From an uncultured Bacilli bacterium (GTDB lineage Bacteria > Bacillota_I > Bacilli_A > RF39 > UBA660), in the NCBI GenBank assembly GCA_910587745.1, contig CAJUNE010000035.1, forward strand, positions 1-11,942: a stretch of 11,942 nucleotides of DNA, written 5' to 3'. Of this stretch, positions 1 through 6,355 are shown one piece after another. A program made the translations under genes and the position numbers. The stretch's first letter is position 1. Each line of letters starts with the position of its first letter. Below the pieces are notes generated by a model that was not told the origin of the DNA, searched no databases, and was given only the letters and a program-made list of their open reading frames with translations.

Positions 1-5
1 TTCAT
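1..5 (-). CDS. 5' end of a leftward gene cut by the window edge
   Basis: Only the start codon and two bases of the next codon are in the window. On the minus strand an AGGAG Shine-Dalgarno sequence (18 to 14) lies 8 bases before an ATG at 5 to 3, which is a well-spaced start. It lies just downstream of the terminator of the next gene, so it is probably transcribed separately. No clear promoter with good spacing was found between that terminator and this start. The product cannot be identified. Confidence 0.4.
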
Positions 6-49
6 AAAATCATCTCCTAAAAAATAATATGCAATATTAAAAATTTTAT

Positions 50-86
50 ACAAAATAAAAATGTAGACCCTTCTTTATGTCTACAT
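50..86 (-). terminator. Rho-independent terminator of the 118-495 gene
   Basis: A perfect 8-bp inverted repeat (ATGTAGAC at 61-68, GTCTACAT at 79-86) encloses a 10-base loop. On the minus strand it is followed by TTTTTATTTTG, a U-rich tail. It sits 32 bases beyond the stop codon of the leftward gene and has no equivalent T tract on the plus strand. Confidence 0.75.
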
Positions 87-117
87 CTATATTACTATTT
101 TACTCTGCAATTAATTT

Positions 118-495
118 TTATCTTCCTTTTAACATTTCTTCGCCTTTAACACTATATCCTAAATATTGTTGTTGTTCACTCATTAAAAGCATATCTTCTT
201 TAAAATAACTAGGATAAGATTGCAAAAAAGATTGTTGGGGAATACCTTTATTGAAATATAATTGTTGGTTCTCACCATAGCCAATACATAGTATGGTATT
301 TGCAGAACCTAAAAAATAATAAACATTATTATTAACGGTAACAGAATCATAAGAACTTACATTAGTTAAGATGCCTTTTATTCCTTCTAATTTTTTCTCC
401 CCTCTTGAAATATATATAACAGAAACTTCTTTTCCAACAAAATTTTCCAACATTTGCATTTCTGCATCAAAAAAGCCATGTCTTTCTTCATTCAT
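118..495 (-). CDS. Hypothetical protein, 125 aa, possible Sm-like beta fold
   Basis: I do not recognise this family. The 125-residue product has no signal peptide or membrane segment, so it is probably cytoplasmic. Residues about 18-72 alternate hydrophobic and polar residues, with glycines in the order seen in Sm/Hfq-like small beta barrels (GKEVSVIYISRG, then GIKGILTNV, then NNVYYFLGSANTILCIGYG); this is a weak structural resemblance, not a family assignment. The C-terminal third is rich in Gln, Tyr and Ser. The start is supported by a GGGAGG Shine-Dalgarno sequence 9 bases before the ATG and by a good promoter about 27 bases further upstream. The gene is monocistronic: its own promoter on one side and a terminator on the other. 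It diverges from the bL28 gene. Confidence 0.8.
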   Translation of the reverse strand: MNEERHGFFDAEMQMLENFVGKEVSVIYISRGEKKLEGIKGILTNVSSYDSVTVNNNVYYFLGSANTILCIGYGENQQLYFNKGIPQQSFLQSYPSYFKEDMLLMSEQQQYLGYSVKGEEMLKGR

Positions 496-521
496 AATTT
501 CATATCCTCCCTATAATAACA

Positions 522-550
522 AATATATCACAACTATAAAAAAAATTCAA
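522..550 (-). promoter_or_regulatory. Sigma-A-type promoter for the 118-495 gene
   Basis: On the minus strand TTGAAT (550-545) and TATATT (527-522) are 17 bases apart, with TGA immediately before the -10, giving an extended -10. The predicted start of transcription near 515 leaves a leader of about 20 bases containing the Shine-Dalgarno sequence. Confidence 0.65.
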
Positions 551-579
551 TTAAAAGATAAAACTTAGACATAAATAAA

Positions 580-608
580 TTGACTTTTACCATATAATAT
601 GGTAAAGT
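580..608 (+). promoter_or_regulatory. Promoter of the bL28 gene
   Basis: TTGACT (580-585) and TAAAGT (603-608) are 17 bases apart, and TGG directly precedes the -10 (extended -10). A TATAAT at 593-598 is only 7 bases from the TTGACT and has no usable -35 of its own. The 17-base spacer is occupied by a palindrome (586-606). Predicted transcription start is near 615. Confidence 0.55.
586..606. promoter_or_regulatory. 21-bp perfect palindrome in the bL28 promoter, candidate operator
   Basis: Ten-base arms TTTACCATAT (586-595) and ATATGGTAAA (597-606) are exact reverse complements around one central A. The element fills the spacer and overlaps the -10 of the bL28 promoter, where a bound dimeric repressor would block transcription. 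It has no U tract and lies upstream of the predicted transcription start, so it is not a terminator. The regulator is unknown. It does not match the Zur, Fur, PerR or MntR boxes as I remember them from Bacillus. Confidence 0.5.
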
Positions 609-640
609 TTTATAAGTAAAACAAATTTGGAGGTGGCAAT

Positions 641-802
641 ATGGCTAAGAAAGTTACAACAAAGAAACCTTTATCAGGCAATAAAAGAAGTCATGCACTA
701 AATGCAACAAAAACAAAACAAAAACCTAATATTCAAAAAAAGACTATTAATGGAACTAAGGTAAGAATTTCAACAAGAGAAGCCAGAACAATCGAAAAAT
801 AA
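641..802 (+). CDS. rpmB: 50S ribosomal protein bL28
   Basis: The 53-residue, Lys/Arg-rich product carries the bL28 signature: KKPLSGNKRSHALNATK at residues 8-24, then KPNIQ and a VRISTREAR stretch matching the family's C-terminal half. It is a component of the large ribosomal subunit. It is a little shorter than the usual 58-64 residues. It has no cysteine, so it is of the zinc-independent type; the N-terminal Cys and the other Cys residues of zinc-binding bL28 are absent. A strong GGAGGTGG Shine-Dalgarno sequence (629-636) precedes the ATG. The gene stands alone between a palindrome-containing promoter and a strong terminator, as rpmB commonly does in Bacilli. Confidence 0.95.
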   Translation: MAKKVTTKKPLSGNKRSHALNATKTKQKPNIQKKTINGTKVRISTREARTIEK

Positions 803-828
803 CTCAAATATTATTGAGTTATTTTTTT
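798..828. terminator. Bidirectional terminator between rpmB and the converging operon
   Basis: The inverted repeat AACTCAA (801-807) / TTGAGTT (814-820) extends outward through A/T pairs and is followed by seven T on the plus strand. It begins at the rpmB stop codon. On the minus strand the same hairpin is followed by a shorter T run, so it can also end the 827-2289 operon, whose last stop codon overlaps it. Confidence 0.8.
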
Positions 829-1285
829 ATCTATGTTTATTTCTTTTATCTTCTGTTATTTTTAAAGCTTTAATTAAATAATTTTTATCAAATTTAAAAT
901 AATCATAACCTCGAAGACAAGAATTGAAATATGGCAAAGAAGGCAAATAATAATTATATCTAGGCCTCATTATATAAATCATAGCACTTATAGAATTTCC
1001 AGCCAAATCTAAATCTATCCACTCTTTAGAGTAAAGCATTGGATATCCTTCATATTTATCTAATCGTATTGAATCAAAATAAGAAAGTTCAAATATTGCA
1101 ACTGGAACAGTACTTCCTAATTCTTCTTCTAAAGTTAAATAACTATATTCTTCGTCATCTCCTTTAAATACTAAAGATTTATCCAATAACAGACTAGTTC
1201 CTAAAAGTTTAGCACTAGGACATCTCTCAATAAACTTTCCTAAATTCAAATTGCTTCCATAAGCTATATAATATATTGATTTCAT
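827..1285 (-). CDS. Gamma-glutamylcyclotransferase-like (AIG2/GGCT) protein
   Basis: 152 residues, close to the usual AIG2/GGCT domain length. The family's N-terminal substrate-binding loop is visible as AYGSNLN (residues 8-14). The motif LDKYEGYP (75-82) holds the expected catalytic glutamate (E79), followed by the Y-x-(K/R)-E strand. Family members release 5-oxoproline from gamma-glutamyl amines or peptides. The ATG overlaps the stop of the upstream amidoligase gene (ATGA, 1282-1285), so the two are translationally coupled. Pairing of an amidoligase with an AIG2 protein is a known association (Iyer, Aravind and colleagues). It suggests one enzyme forms and the other trims a gamma-glutamyl-type amide. 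The actual substrate cannot be read from the sequence. Confidence 0.85.
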   Translation of the reverse strand: MKSIYYIAYGSNLNLGKFIERCPSAKLLGTSLLLDKSLVFKGDDEEYSYLTLEEELGSTVPVAIFELSYFDSIRLDKYEGYPMLYSKEWIDLDLAGNSISAMIYIMRPRYNYYLPSLPYFNSCLRGYDYFKFDKNYLIKALKITEDKRNKHR

Positions 1286-2289
1286 TTTCTTACAAGTTCC
1301 CTAGCAACTTTTACTTCACGATCTTCACAAGTTTCAAAATTTCTAACATATTGCCTCATAAAATATATTTTATCTTGATTGTTATCAAAAATCAAATCCA
1401 CTAATTCTGCCATATCACGAAGTAAGATTTGGCTACATTGTTCTAAATAAGCTCTCTCACTTAAACATTGTTGTTCTAATTGCTTAAGTTTATAATTTAA
1501 AAAATCTTCATCTAAATTATTACTAGCAGCCGCAAGCACCATATGACTTACAGCATTTATATCATTTTGAATTATAGTCTCTTCAGTAGTAGAATTAAAA
1601 TTTCTAAACTCTATTGTATTCATATTAACAATAGCTTTTAAAAAATCCAAACTACGTAAATTAATTGCATTTTTCTTAATATCATATATTTGTTTATAAA
1701 AAGCTCTACTGGCCATTAAACTTCTATTTTGATCTAAATCATGTATAGTGCCTAAAAATGACAAACCAACAGGCTTAGCATAACTAAATAATGTACGTCT
1801 AGCATTTATTTTATCTCCAAAACCAAAACGAATTAAAACACGTTCATAAATAGTATATAATTTAGCAAATCTACGCCAAGCATCAATGTTTTCTCCTAAA
1901 ATATGAGCGCCAATATGAATATGTAAACCAGAATTATGTCTTGTATCTGCTTTGTTGGCTTTTAAATATTGACAAATTGTTTGCAAATTCTCCCAAGTTT
2001 TTCTCTGATCAAATAATTGTGGAGATACAGCTTCACCACCCGAAGCTAAAGTTTCATCGTCCACAGATTTCCAATTTAAATTTCGTTTTTTAAGAAAGTC
2101 TGAAAAATTCTTTCTTTCAGTACCTTCATATTCAAGTTCTATACCAAATCGAAATTTTCTTTCTAAATTCAAACTATCACGATATTCTAAAAAAACACTA
2201 TCCAATTCCTGTGATAAAAGTAATAAATCTATTGCACTTAATTTTGCAAATTCATTATTTGCAGCCAAATTAACATTTTGAAGTTGCAT
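1282..2289 (-). CDS. Amidoligase family protein (GS-like COOH-NH2 ligase)
   Basis: 335 residues from the chosen start. Motifs of the Amidoligase_2 family (PF12224) appear in order: FGIELEYEG (48-56, metal/ATP-binding glutamates), SVDDETL and GGEAVSP (75-90), GLHIHIG (121-127, paired histidines) and TIEFRNF (225-231, arginine). The family has a glutamine-synthetase-like fold and is predicted to use ATP to join a carboxylate to an amine. The C-terminal 80 residues are helical and not assigned. The frame is open upstream to 2358, but that extension runs through a consensus promoter. The ATG at 2289 follows an AGGGGGG Shine-Dalgarno sequence and lies about 28 bases after the predicted transcription start. 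It is the first gene of a two-gene operon with the AIG2 protein. The substrate is unknown. Confidence 0.88.
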   Translation of the reverse strand: MQLQNVNLAANNEFAKLSAIDLLLLSQELDSVFLEYRDSLNLERKFRFGIELEYEGTERKNFSDFLKKRNLNWKSVDDETLASGGEAVSPQLFDQRKTWENLQTICQYLKANKADTRHNSGLHIHIGAHILGENIDAWRRFAKLYTIYERVLIRFGFGDKINARRTLFSYAKPVGLSFLGTIHDLDQNRSLMASRAFYKQIYDIKKNAINLRSLDFLKAIVNMNTIEFRNFNSTTEETIIQNDINAVSHMVLAAASNNLDEDFLNYKLKQLEQQCLSERAYLEQCSQILLRDMAELVDLIFDNNQDKIYFMRQYVRNFETCEDREVKVARELVRK

Positions 2290-2323
2290 AGTATCCCCCC
2301 TAATTCCCTTTTTATATGATATA

Positions 2324-2352
2324 ATTATACCACAAAACAATAATTTTGTCAA
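2324..2352 (-). promoter_or_regulatory. Consensus sigma-A promoter of the amidoligase operon
   Basis: On the minus strand TTGACA (2352-2347) and TATAAT (2329-2324) are both perfect, 17 bases apart, with TGG before the -10 (extended -10). This is the strongest promoter in the window. It shows the amidoligase operon is not dependent on readthrough from rlmD, which ends 26 bases upstream without an obvious terminator. Confidence 0.88.
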
Positions 2353-2377
2353 ATTCAATACAAACTATAATTCGCTA

Positions 2378-3586
2378 TTATTTTATTTTTAAAACAACAA
2401 AGCTCTCCAAATGATAGCTATAACTAAACATATCTAAAACTTTATAATTACTAATTTCATAGTTGTTTTCTAATAATTTTAAATCACGCATTAAAGTATT
2501 CGCATCACATGAAACATAAATAATTTTTTTAGGCAACTTATTTTTTATAAACGAAATAGTATTTTTATCTAATCCACTTCTAGGCGGATCTATTATTAAA
2601 GTATCAAAATCATCTTTAATTTTATTAACTATTTTAGAAGTATCACCAAGTATAAACTGAATATTATTTTGCTTATTAATTTTAGCATTAAATATCCCAT
2701 TTAAAACTGCATTTTTTACAATTTCAACACTTATAACTTTTCTAGCTTTTTTACTAGCGACTATTCCAAGAGTTCCTACTCCACTATATAAATCGAGTAT
2801 TGTATCATTTTGTGATATCTCTTCATTTATAAATTTAAATAATAAAGAACAAATATAATGATTAATTTGAAAAAAAGAATTAAAGCTTACTTTAAATAAG
2901 AATCCCCCTATTCTTTCATAAAAGAAATTATCTCCATAAATAGTTTTATTATTATAAACAATACCTACTAACTTTACTAATTCTTTTAATCTATCAATTT
3001 CAATATTATAATTATCACTAGCACTCTCAACAATGAGTAAAACTTCTTTATTCGAATTAACTCTAATTACTAAAGAACCATTTTGAACATTTAAAAACTT
3101 ATAATTCTTAATAATTTTATTTATTTCTTGATTAGCAACCAAACATTCACTTATTTCTACGAGTTCATGGGTTTTACTTTTATAATACCCTATTTTTCCA
3201 TCAACTATTTTTAAACTAACTTTATTTCGATAATTGATTGGATTTTGATTTTTAACTATTTCAATATTACCATTATATTTTATTTTATTCTTAAATATTA
3301 ATTCACTCACCTTTTTAAGTTTATAATGCAATGTATCATTATAAGTATAAAACATTAAAGCACATCCTCCACATATATTAAAATAAGGACATATTGCTTC
3401 TATTCTTTTATCGCTTTTCTTTATATATTCTAAAACTCTTGCTTTCATATATTTATTTTTATCTTCAAGTTTTTCTATTTTAACAACTTCTCCTGGTAGA
3501 GCATTTTCTACAAAAACAACTTTTTCATTTATATGAGCAATACCTAACCCGAAATGGTCTAAAGATTCTATTGTAACTATTTCCAT
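2378..3586 (-). CDS. rlmD: 23S rRNA (uracil-5-)-methyltransferase, RlmD/RlmCD type
   Basis: 402 residues, a full-length TrmA/RlmC/RlmD-family enzyme that transfers a methyl group from SAM to C5 of uracil in RNA. An N-terminal TRAM-like beta domain covers about residues 1-55. Four cysteines for a [4Fe-4S] cluster follow (C66, C72, C75, C148; C-x5-C-x2-C...C). The SAM-binding motif is DLYSGVGTLG (265-274) and the RNA/SAM site FNSFFQIN (235-242). DPPRSGLD (333-340) precedes the catalytic C360 in VSCDA, and the general base is E394 in YHLES. In Bacilli a single enzyme (RlmCD) modifies both U747 and U1939, so rlmCD may be the better symbol. The Shine-Dalgarno sequence is weak, but an extended -10 lies about 19 bases upstream. 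Confidence 0.93.
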   Translation of the reverse strand: MEIVTIESLDHFGLGIAHINEKVVFVENALPGEVVKIEKLEDKNKYMKARVLEYIKKSDKRIEAICPYFNICGGCALMFYTYNDTLHYKLKKVSELIFKNKIKYNGNIEIVKNQNPINYRNKVSLKIVDGKIGYYKSKTHELVEISECLVANQEINKIIKNYKFLNVQNGSLVIRVNSNKEVLLIVESASDNYNIEIDRLKELVKLVGIVYNNKTIYGDNFFYERIGGFLFKVSFNSFFQINHYICSLLFKFINEEISQNDTILDLYSGVGTLGIVASKKARKVISVEIVKNAVLNGIFNAKINKQNNIQFILGDTSKIVNKIKDDFDTLIIDPPRSGLDKNTISFIKNKLPKKIIYVSCDANTLMRDLKLLENNYEISNYKVLDMFSYSYHLESFVVLKIK

Positions 3587-3604
3587 TTTTACATCACTAA
3601 AAGT

Positions 3605-3613
3605 ATTATAACA
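3605..3613 (-). promoter_or_regulatory. Extended -10 promoter of rlmD
   Basis: TGTTATAAT on the minus strand (3613-3605) is a perfect -10 with the TGn extension. No good -35 exists at 17-18 bases. The element is divergent from the promoter at 3641-3669. Confidence 0.5.
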
Positions 3614-3640
3614 TCTTTACATAAATTTAGGAAATATAAA

Positions 3641-3669
3641 TTGAGAAAATCTTAAAAATATAGTATAAT
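3641..3669 (+). promoter_or_regulatory. Sigma-A promoter of the PilB/ComGA-like ATPase gene
   Basis: TTGAGA (3641-3646) and a perfect TATAAT (3664-3669) are 17 bases apart. The predicted transcription start near 3676 leaves a leader of about 20 bases with an AGGTGAT Shine-Dalgarno sequence. This fixes the start codon at 3696 rather than the GTG at 3684, which lies inside that Shine-Dalgarno sequence. Confidence 0.75.
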
Positions 3670-3695
3670 CTATATTAGAATAGGTGATACTTAAT

Positions 3696-4901
3696 ATGAA
3701 AGAATTTGATTTTGAACATACATCCATCGTAGATATAGTAAATATAATAATAGTAGATGCTATAAAAAGAAAAGCTAGTGATATTCATTTTGACCCCTCA
3801 AGAAATTCATTAATGGTTAGAATAAGAATAGATGGCGAATTACAAGATTATGCTAAAATACCTAATATGTTAAAGAAAAATCTAATTACTAGAATAAAAA
3901 TAATAAGTGGTATGAATATAACTGAAACAAGACTACCTCAAGATGGCGCGATTAAAAATATTGTTGATTCTTATAATCTAGATTTACGTGTATCATCACT
4001 CCCTGTTGTCGATGGTGAAAAAATAGTTATTCGTATTCTTGACTATTCTATGAGTTTAAAAGGTTTAGAAAACTTAGGTTTTTCCGAAAATAATTTAAAT
4101 AAAATAAATAAAATGATAGCTAAACCCAATGGTTTAATCTTAGTAACAGGTGCAACAGGTACTGGTAAATCTACAACTGTCTATGCCCTACTTCAAAAAT
4201 TAAATAGTAAAGAAAGAAACATAATCACTGTGGAAGACCCCGTTGAAATGAAAATCGAAAATATTAATCAAGTTCAAGTATTAAGTGATATTGGCCTCAC
4301 CTTTTCTCATACTTTAAGAAGTATTTTAAGACAAGACCCTGATATTATAATGGTTGGTGAAATAAGAGATAATGAAACAGCTCGTATTGCGGTGCGTGCT
4401 AGTATTACTGGTCACTTAGTATTATCAACAGTTCATACTAATAATTCCCTAACTACTATTGAAAGATTAATTGATATGGAAGTAGAAAGATATTTATTAG
4501 GTTCTGCTCTAACTGGAATCATTTCTCAAAAACTTGTCAAAAAGCTTTGTCCAAGATGTCGCAGTACTAGACCTACAAATGAATATGAAAGAAGTTTAAT
4601 CAAAAAACATTTAGGTATTACTGTTCCCGAAGTTTATATACCTGTTGGTTGTAAATATTGTAATCATGGATTTATTGGTAGAATTGCTATTCATGAAGTA
4701 TTAACTATTAATGAAGATATTAGAGATGCTATAACATCCAATATGAATCGTAAAGAATTAAAAAAATTAGTTTACAATTCTAAAGAAGACATCACTACAA
4801 TGTTTGAAGATGGATTAAAAAAAGCAATTGAAGGATTAACTACTATGGAAGAAGTTTTAAAAACAATTGATACTTCCTCTACTGAAGAATTAGAAATTTA
4901 A
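3696..4901 (+). CDS. Type IV pilus/type II secretion/competence assembly ATPase (PilB/GspE/ComGA family)
   Basis: 401 residues. The N-terminal N1 region has the SDIHFDP box (28-34), and RLPQDG (79-84) with DLRVSSLP (96-103) marks the second conserved region. The ATPase core has Walker A GATGTGKST (152-160), the Asp box VEDPVE (179-184), Walker B RQDPDIIMVGEIRD (212-225) and the His box GHLVLSTVHTN (239-249). A tetracysteine zinc site (CPRC 285-288, CKYC 319-322) precedes GRIAIHEVL. Such hexameric ATPases power polymerisation of pilins or pseudopilins from the cytoplasmic face of the membrane. ComGA of Bacillus is somewhat shorter. No PilC/ComGB platform protein, pilin or prepilin peptidase gene is adjacent, so partners must be elsewhere. 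A pilin-machinery-like surface protein may be the truncated gene at the right edge. Confidence 0.92.
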   Translation: MKEFDFEHTSIVDIVNIIIVDAIKRKASDIHFDPSRNSLMVRIRIDGELQDYAKIPNMLKKNLITRIKIISGMNITETRLPQDGAIKNIVDSYNLDLRVSSLPVVDGEKIVIRILDYSMSLKGLENLGFSENNLNKINKMIAKPNGLILVTGATGTGKSTTVYALLQKLNSKERNIITVEDPVEMKIENINQVQVLSDIGLTFSHTLRSILRQDPDIIMVGEIRDNETARIAVRASITGHLVLSTVHTNNSLTTIERLIDMEVERYLLGSALTGIISQKLVKKLCPRCRSTRPTNEYERSLIKKHLGITVPEVYIPVGCKYCNHGFIGRIAIHEVLTINEDIRDAITSNMNRKELKKLVYNSKEDITTMFEDGLKKAIEGLTTMEEVLKTIDTSSTEELEI

Positions 4902-4936
4902 AAAGAAGAACATTAATTAGCTGTTTCTTCTTTTTT
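4900..4936. terminator. Bidirectional hairpin between converging pilB-like and queH genes
   Basis: An 11-bp perfect inverted repeat, AAAAAGAAGAA (4900-4910) with TTCTTCTTTTT (4925-4935), encloses a 14-base loop. Its A/T-rich arms also supply the U tract in each direction. It overlaps both the stop of the rightward ATPase gene and the last codons of queH, as expected of a shared terminator in a compact genome. The low GC of the stem makes it weaker than the others in the window. Confidence 0.55.
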
Positions 4937-5563
4937 CATACTTTTATTTTGTAAATCCATACCATATAAGCACCCACAATAATCTTGGCGATACAAATCA
5001 TACTCTCGAGCAAATTCTATACTTTTTTTATAGCCATCATTCTTTTTAAAATCACCATAAATATACTTAATATTTAATTTATTAGATATATCTTCCCCTA
5101 TTTTATTTATAATCTGACTATTTTTATGAGGACTAACAGTTAAAGTTGTTCCAAAGTAATCAAAATTATTTTCTAGAGCTTTTTTAGCAGTATTTTCTAA
5201 TCTTAAATAAAAACACTTAGAGCATCTAGCCCCGCCTTCTCTTATTTGTTCGATATTATCAACTAGTTTTTTATAAGTATCATTATTATAATCACAATCT
5301 ATAAATTCAAGTTTATTCTGACTATTTTCATTAAACTTTTGAATAAATTTTATTTGTTCATTTTTTCTTTTTAAATATTCATGAAAAGGCTCAATATTAG
5401 GATTATAATAATAAATAGTAATTATAAAATAGTCTTTTAAAAAATCTATTACTTGTGTTGAACAAGGACCACAACAACTATGAAGTAATAGTTTTGGTTT
5501 ACCATCAAATGTTTTTACTAAATCTAAAAGTTTATTTTGATAATTAATCTTCTCTTCCATCAT
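4913..5563 (-). CDS. queH: Epoxyqueuosine reductase QueH
   Basis: 216 residues from the chosen start. QueH (formerly DUF208) reduces epoxyqueuosine to queuosine in tRNA, the last step of Q synthesis, and is unrelated to the cobalamin enzyme QueG. Its conserved cysteines are present: HSCCGPC (28-34), RCSKCF (113-118) and YCGC (195-198). The linker TVSPHKNSQIINKIG (142-156) is also typical. The frame is open to 5605, but the ATG at 5563 follows an AGGGG Shine-Dalgarno sequence by 9 bases; a second ATG at 5560 is an alternative. The start lies inside the end of divIB (20-base overlap), so it is the last gene of the murG operon. No other queuosine gene is in the window. Confidence 0.9.
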   Translation of the reverse strand: MMEEKINYQNKLLDLVKTFDGKPKLLLHSCCGPCSTQVIDFLKDYFIITIYYYNPNIEPFHEYLKRKNEQIKFIQKFNENSQNKLEFIDCDYNNDTYKKLVDNIEQIREGGARCSKCFYLRLENTAKKALENNFDYFGTTLTVSPHKNSQIINKIGEDISNKLNIKYIYGDFKKNDGYKKSIEFAREYDLYRQDYCGCLYGMDLQNKSMKKEETAN

Positions 5564-6335
5564 TATCACTATCCCCTGCATTTTCATCATCTTTTTTATC
5601 ATCATTATTTACATCAGTATCTTGATTTTCAAACTGTGTAAAAAGACTATTATTACTATTATAACTATCCAAATATAAAGTACCTCTAGCATCTCCAATA
5701 GTCCCCATAACTTTTTTATAGTCATTCAATCTTTTCATATTAAGTGTATTAACATAAACTAAATTAGTATCATTCATACTAAGTAAAAAGCGATTATTAT
5801 CAATAACAATATCTCCTGCTATATCTGGATTATATTTTATCTCATTAATCATACCTATAATATCATTATCAATAATACTAAAAGCTTTTATAAAATTTTC
5901 TAACAAATCATTTGGTACATAATTAACAAGAGTTGGAATGCCTAAATATTTATTACTTGGACTAACTCTTTTCATATTACTAAGAACAATTTTCTCTTCA
6001 TTTCTATTATAGAAAAGTGGTTTTGCTTCCTCAACAGTTATAATTATTTTTCCCCAAATTTTCTTTTTTACTTTTACACTGCTTACTAAATCTAATTTTT
6101 TTATATTTTCTTCCATTTTTTTTGAACTTATCTTAAATATTCCTGGATAGTTTTTAATCCCAGCTATTTCAATAATTTCATTATCTTTTATAAGTCTTGT
6201 ATTTCTAATATAGATATTTTTTATAGGCATCGAAATAATTGCATAACAAATCATTATTATTAAGTATAAAATTAATAATAACAATATAAGTCTTTTTATA
6301 TTAAGTTTCTTCCTTTTTACCTTTTTTATAGCCAT
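5544..6335 (-). CDS. divIB: Cell division protein DivIB/FtsQ
   Basis: 263 residues. A Lys/Arg-rich cytoplasmic tail (1-15) is followed by one membrane segment (about 16-35). An extracytoplasmic POTRA domain (about 37-106) begins PIKNIYIRNTRLI and ends with the IIITVEEAKPLFY strand; a beta domain follows. This is the FtsQ/DivIB architecture; the protein joins FtsL/DivIC and FtsB at the septum. The last 30 residues form an Asp/Asn/Glu-rich, probably disordered tail outside the membrane, partly encoded by the overlap with queH. An AAAGGTG Shine-Dalgarno sequence precedes the ATG, 20 bases after the murB stop. Gene order murG-murB-divIB is the usual order in Bacilli. Confidence 0.9.
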   Translation of the reverse strand: MAIKKVKRKKLNIKRLILLLLILYLIIMICYAIISMPIKNIYIRNTRLIKDNEIIEIAGIKNYPGIFKISSKKMEENIKKLDLVSSVKVKKKIWGKIIITVEEAKPLFYNRNEEKIVLSNMKRVSPSNKYLGIPTLVNYVPNDLLENFIKAFSIIDNDIIGMINEIKYNPDIAGDIVIDNNRFLLSMNDTNLVYVNTLNMKRLNDYKKVMGTIGDARGTLYLDSYNSNNSLFTQFENQDTDVNNDDKKDDENAGDSDNDGRED

Positions 6336-6355
6336 TATTTTCGCACCTTTTTAAA

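Noticed and set aside
371..568. Rightward 65-codon open frame
   Set aside because: It lies antisense to the 118-495 gene and its promoter region, has no Shine-Dalgarno sequence, and is explained by the coding strand opposite.
593..598. TATAAT as the bL28 -10 element
   Set aside because: It is the centre of the palindrome and only 7 bases from TTGACT, with no usable -35 at 17 bases. TAAAGT at 603-608 has correct spacing.
1282..1284. Mollicute-type UGA-Trp code
   Set aside because: TGA ends the amidoligase gene exactly at the ATGA overlap, and Trp is encoded by TGG (for example at the end of murB), so the standard bacterial code fits.
5564..5605. Upstream in-frame starts of queH
   Set aside because: They add a Met/Lys-rich stretch encoded in the divIB acidic tail, have no good Shine-Dalgarno sequence, and QueH homologues begin close to the chosen start.
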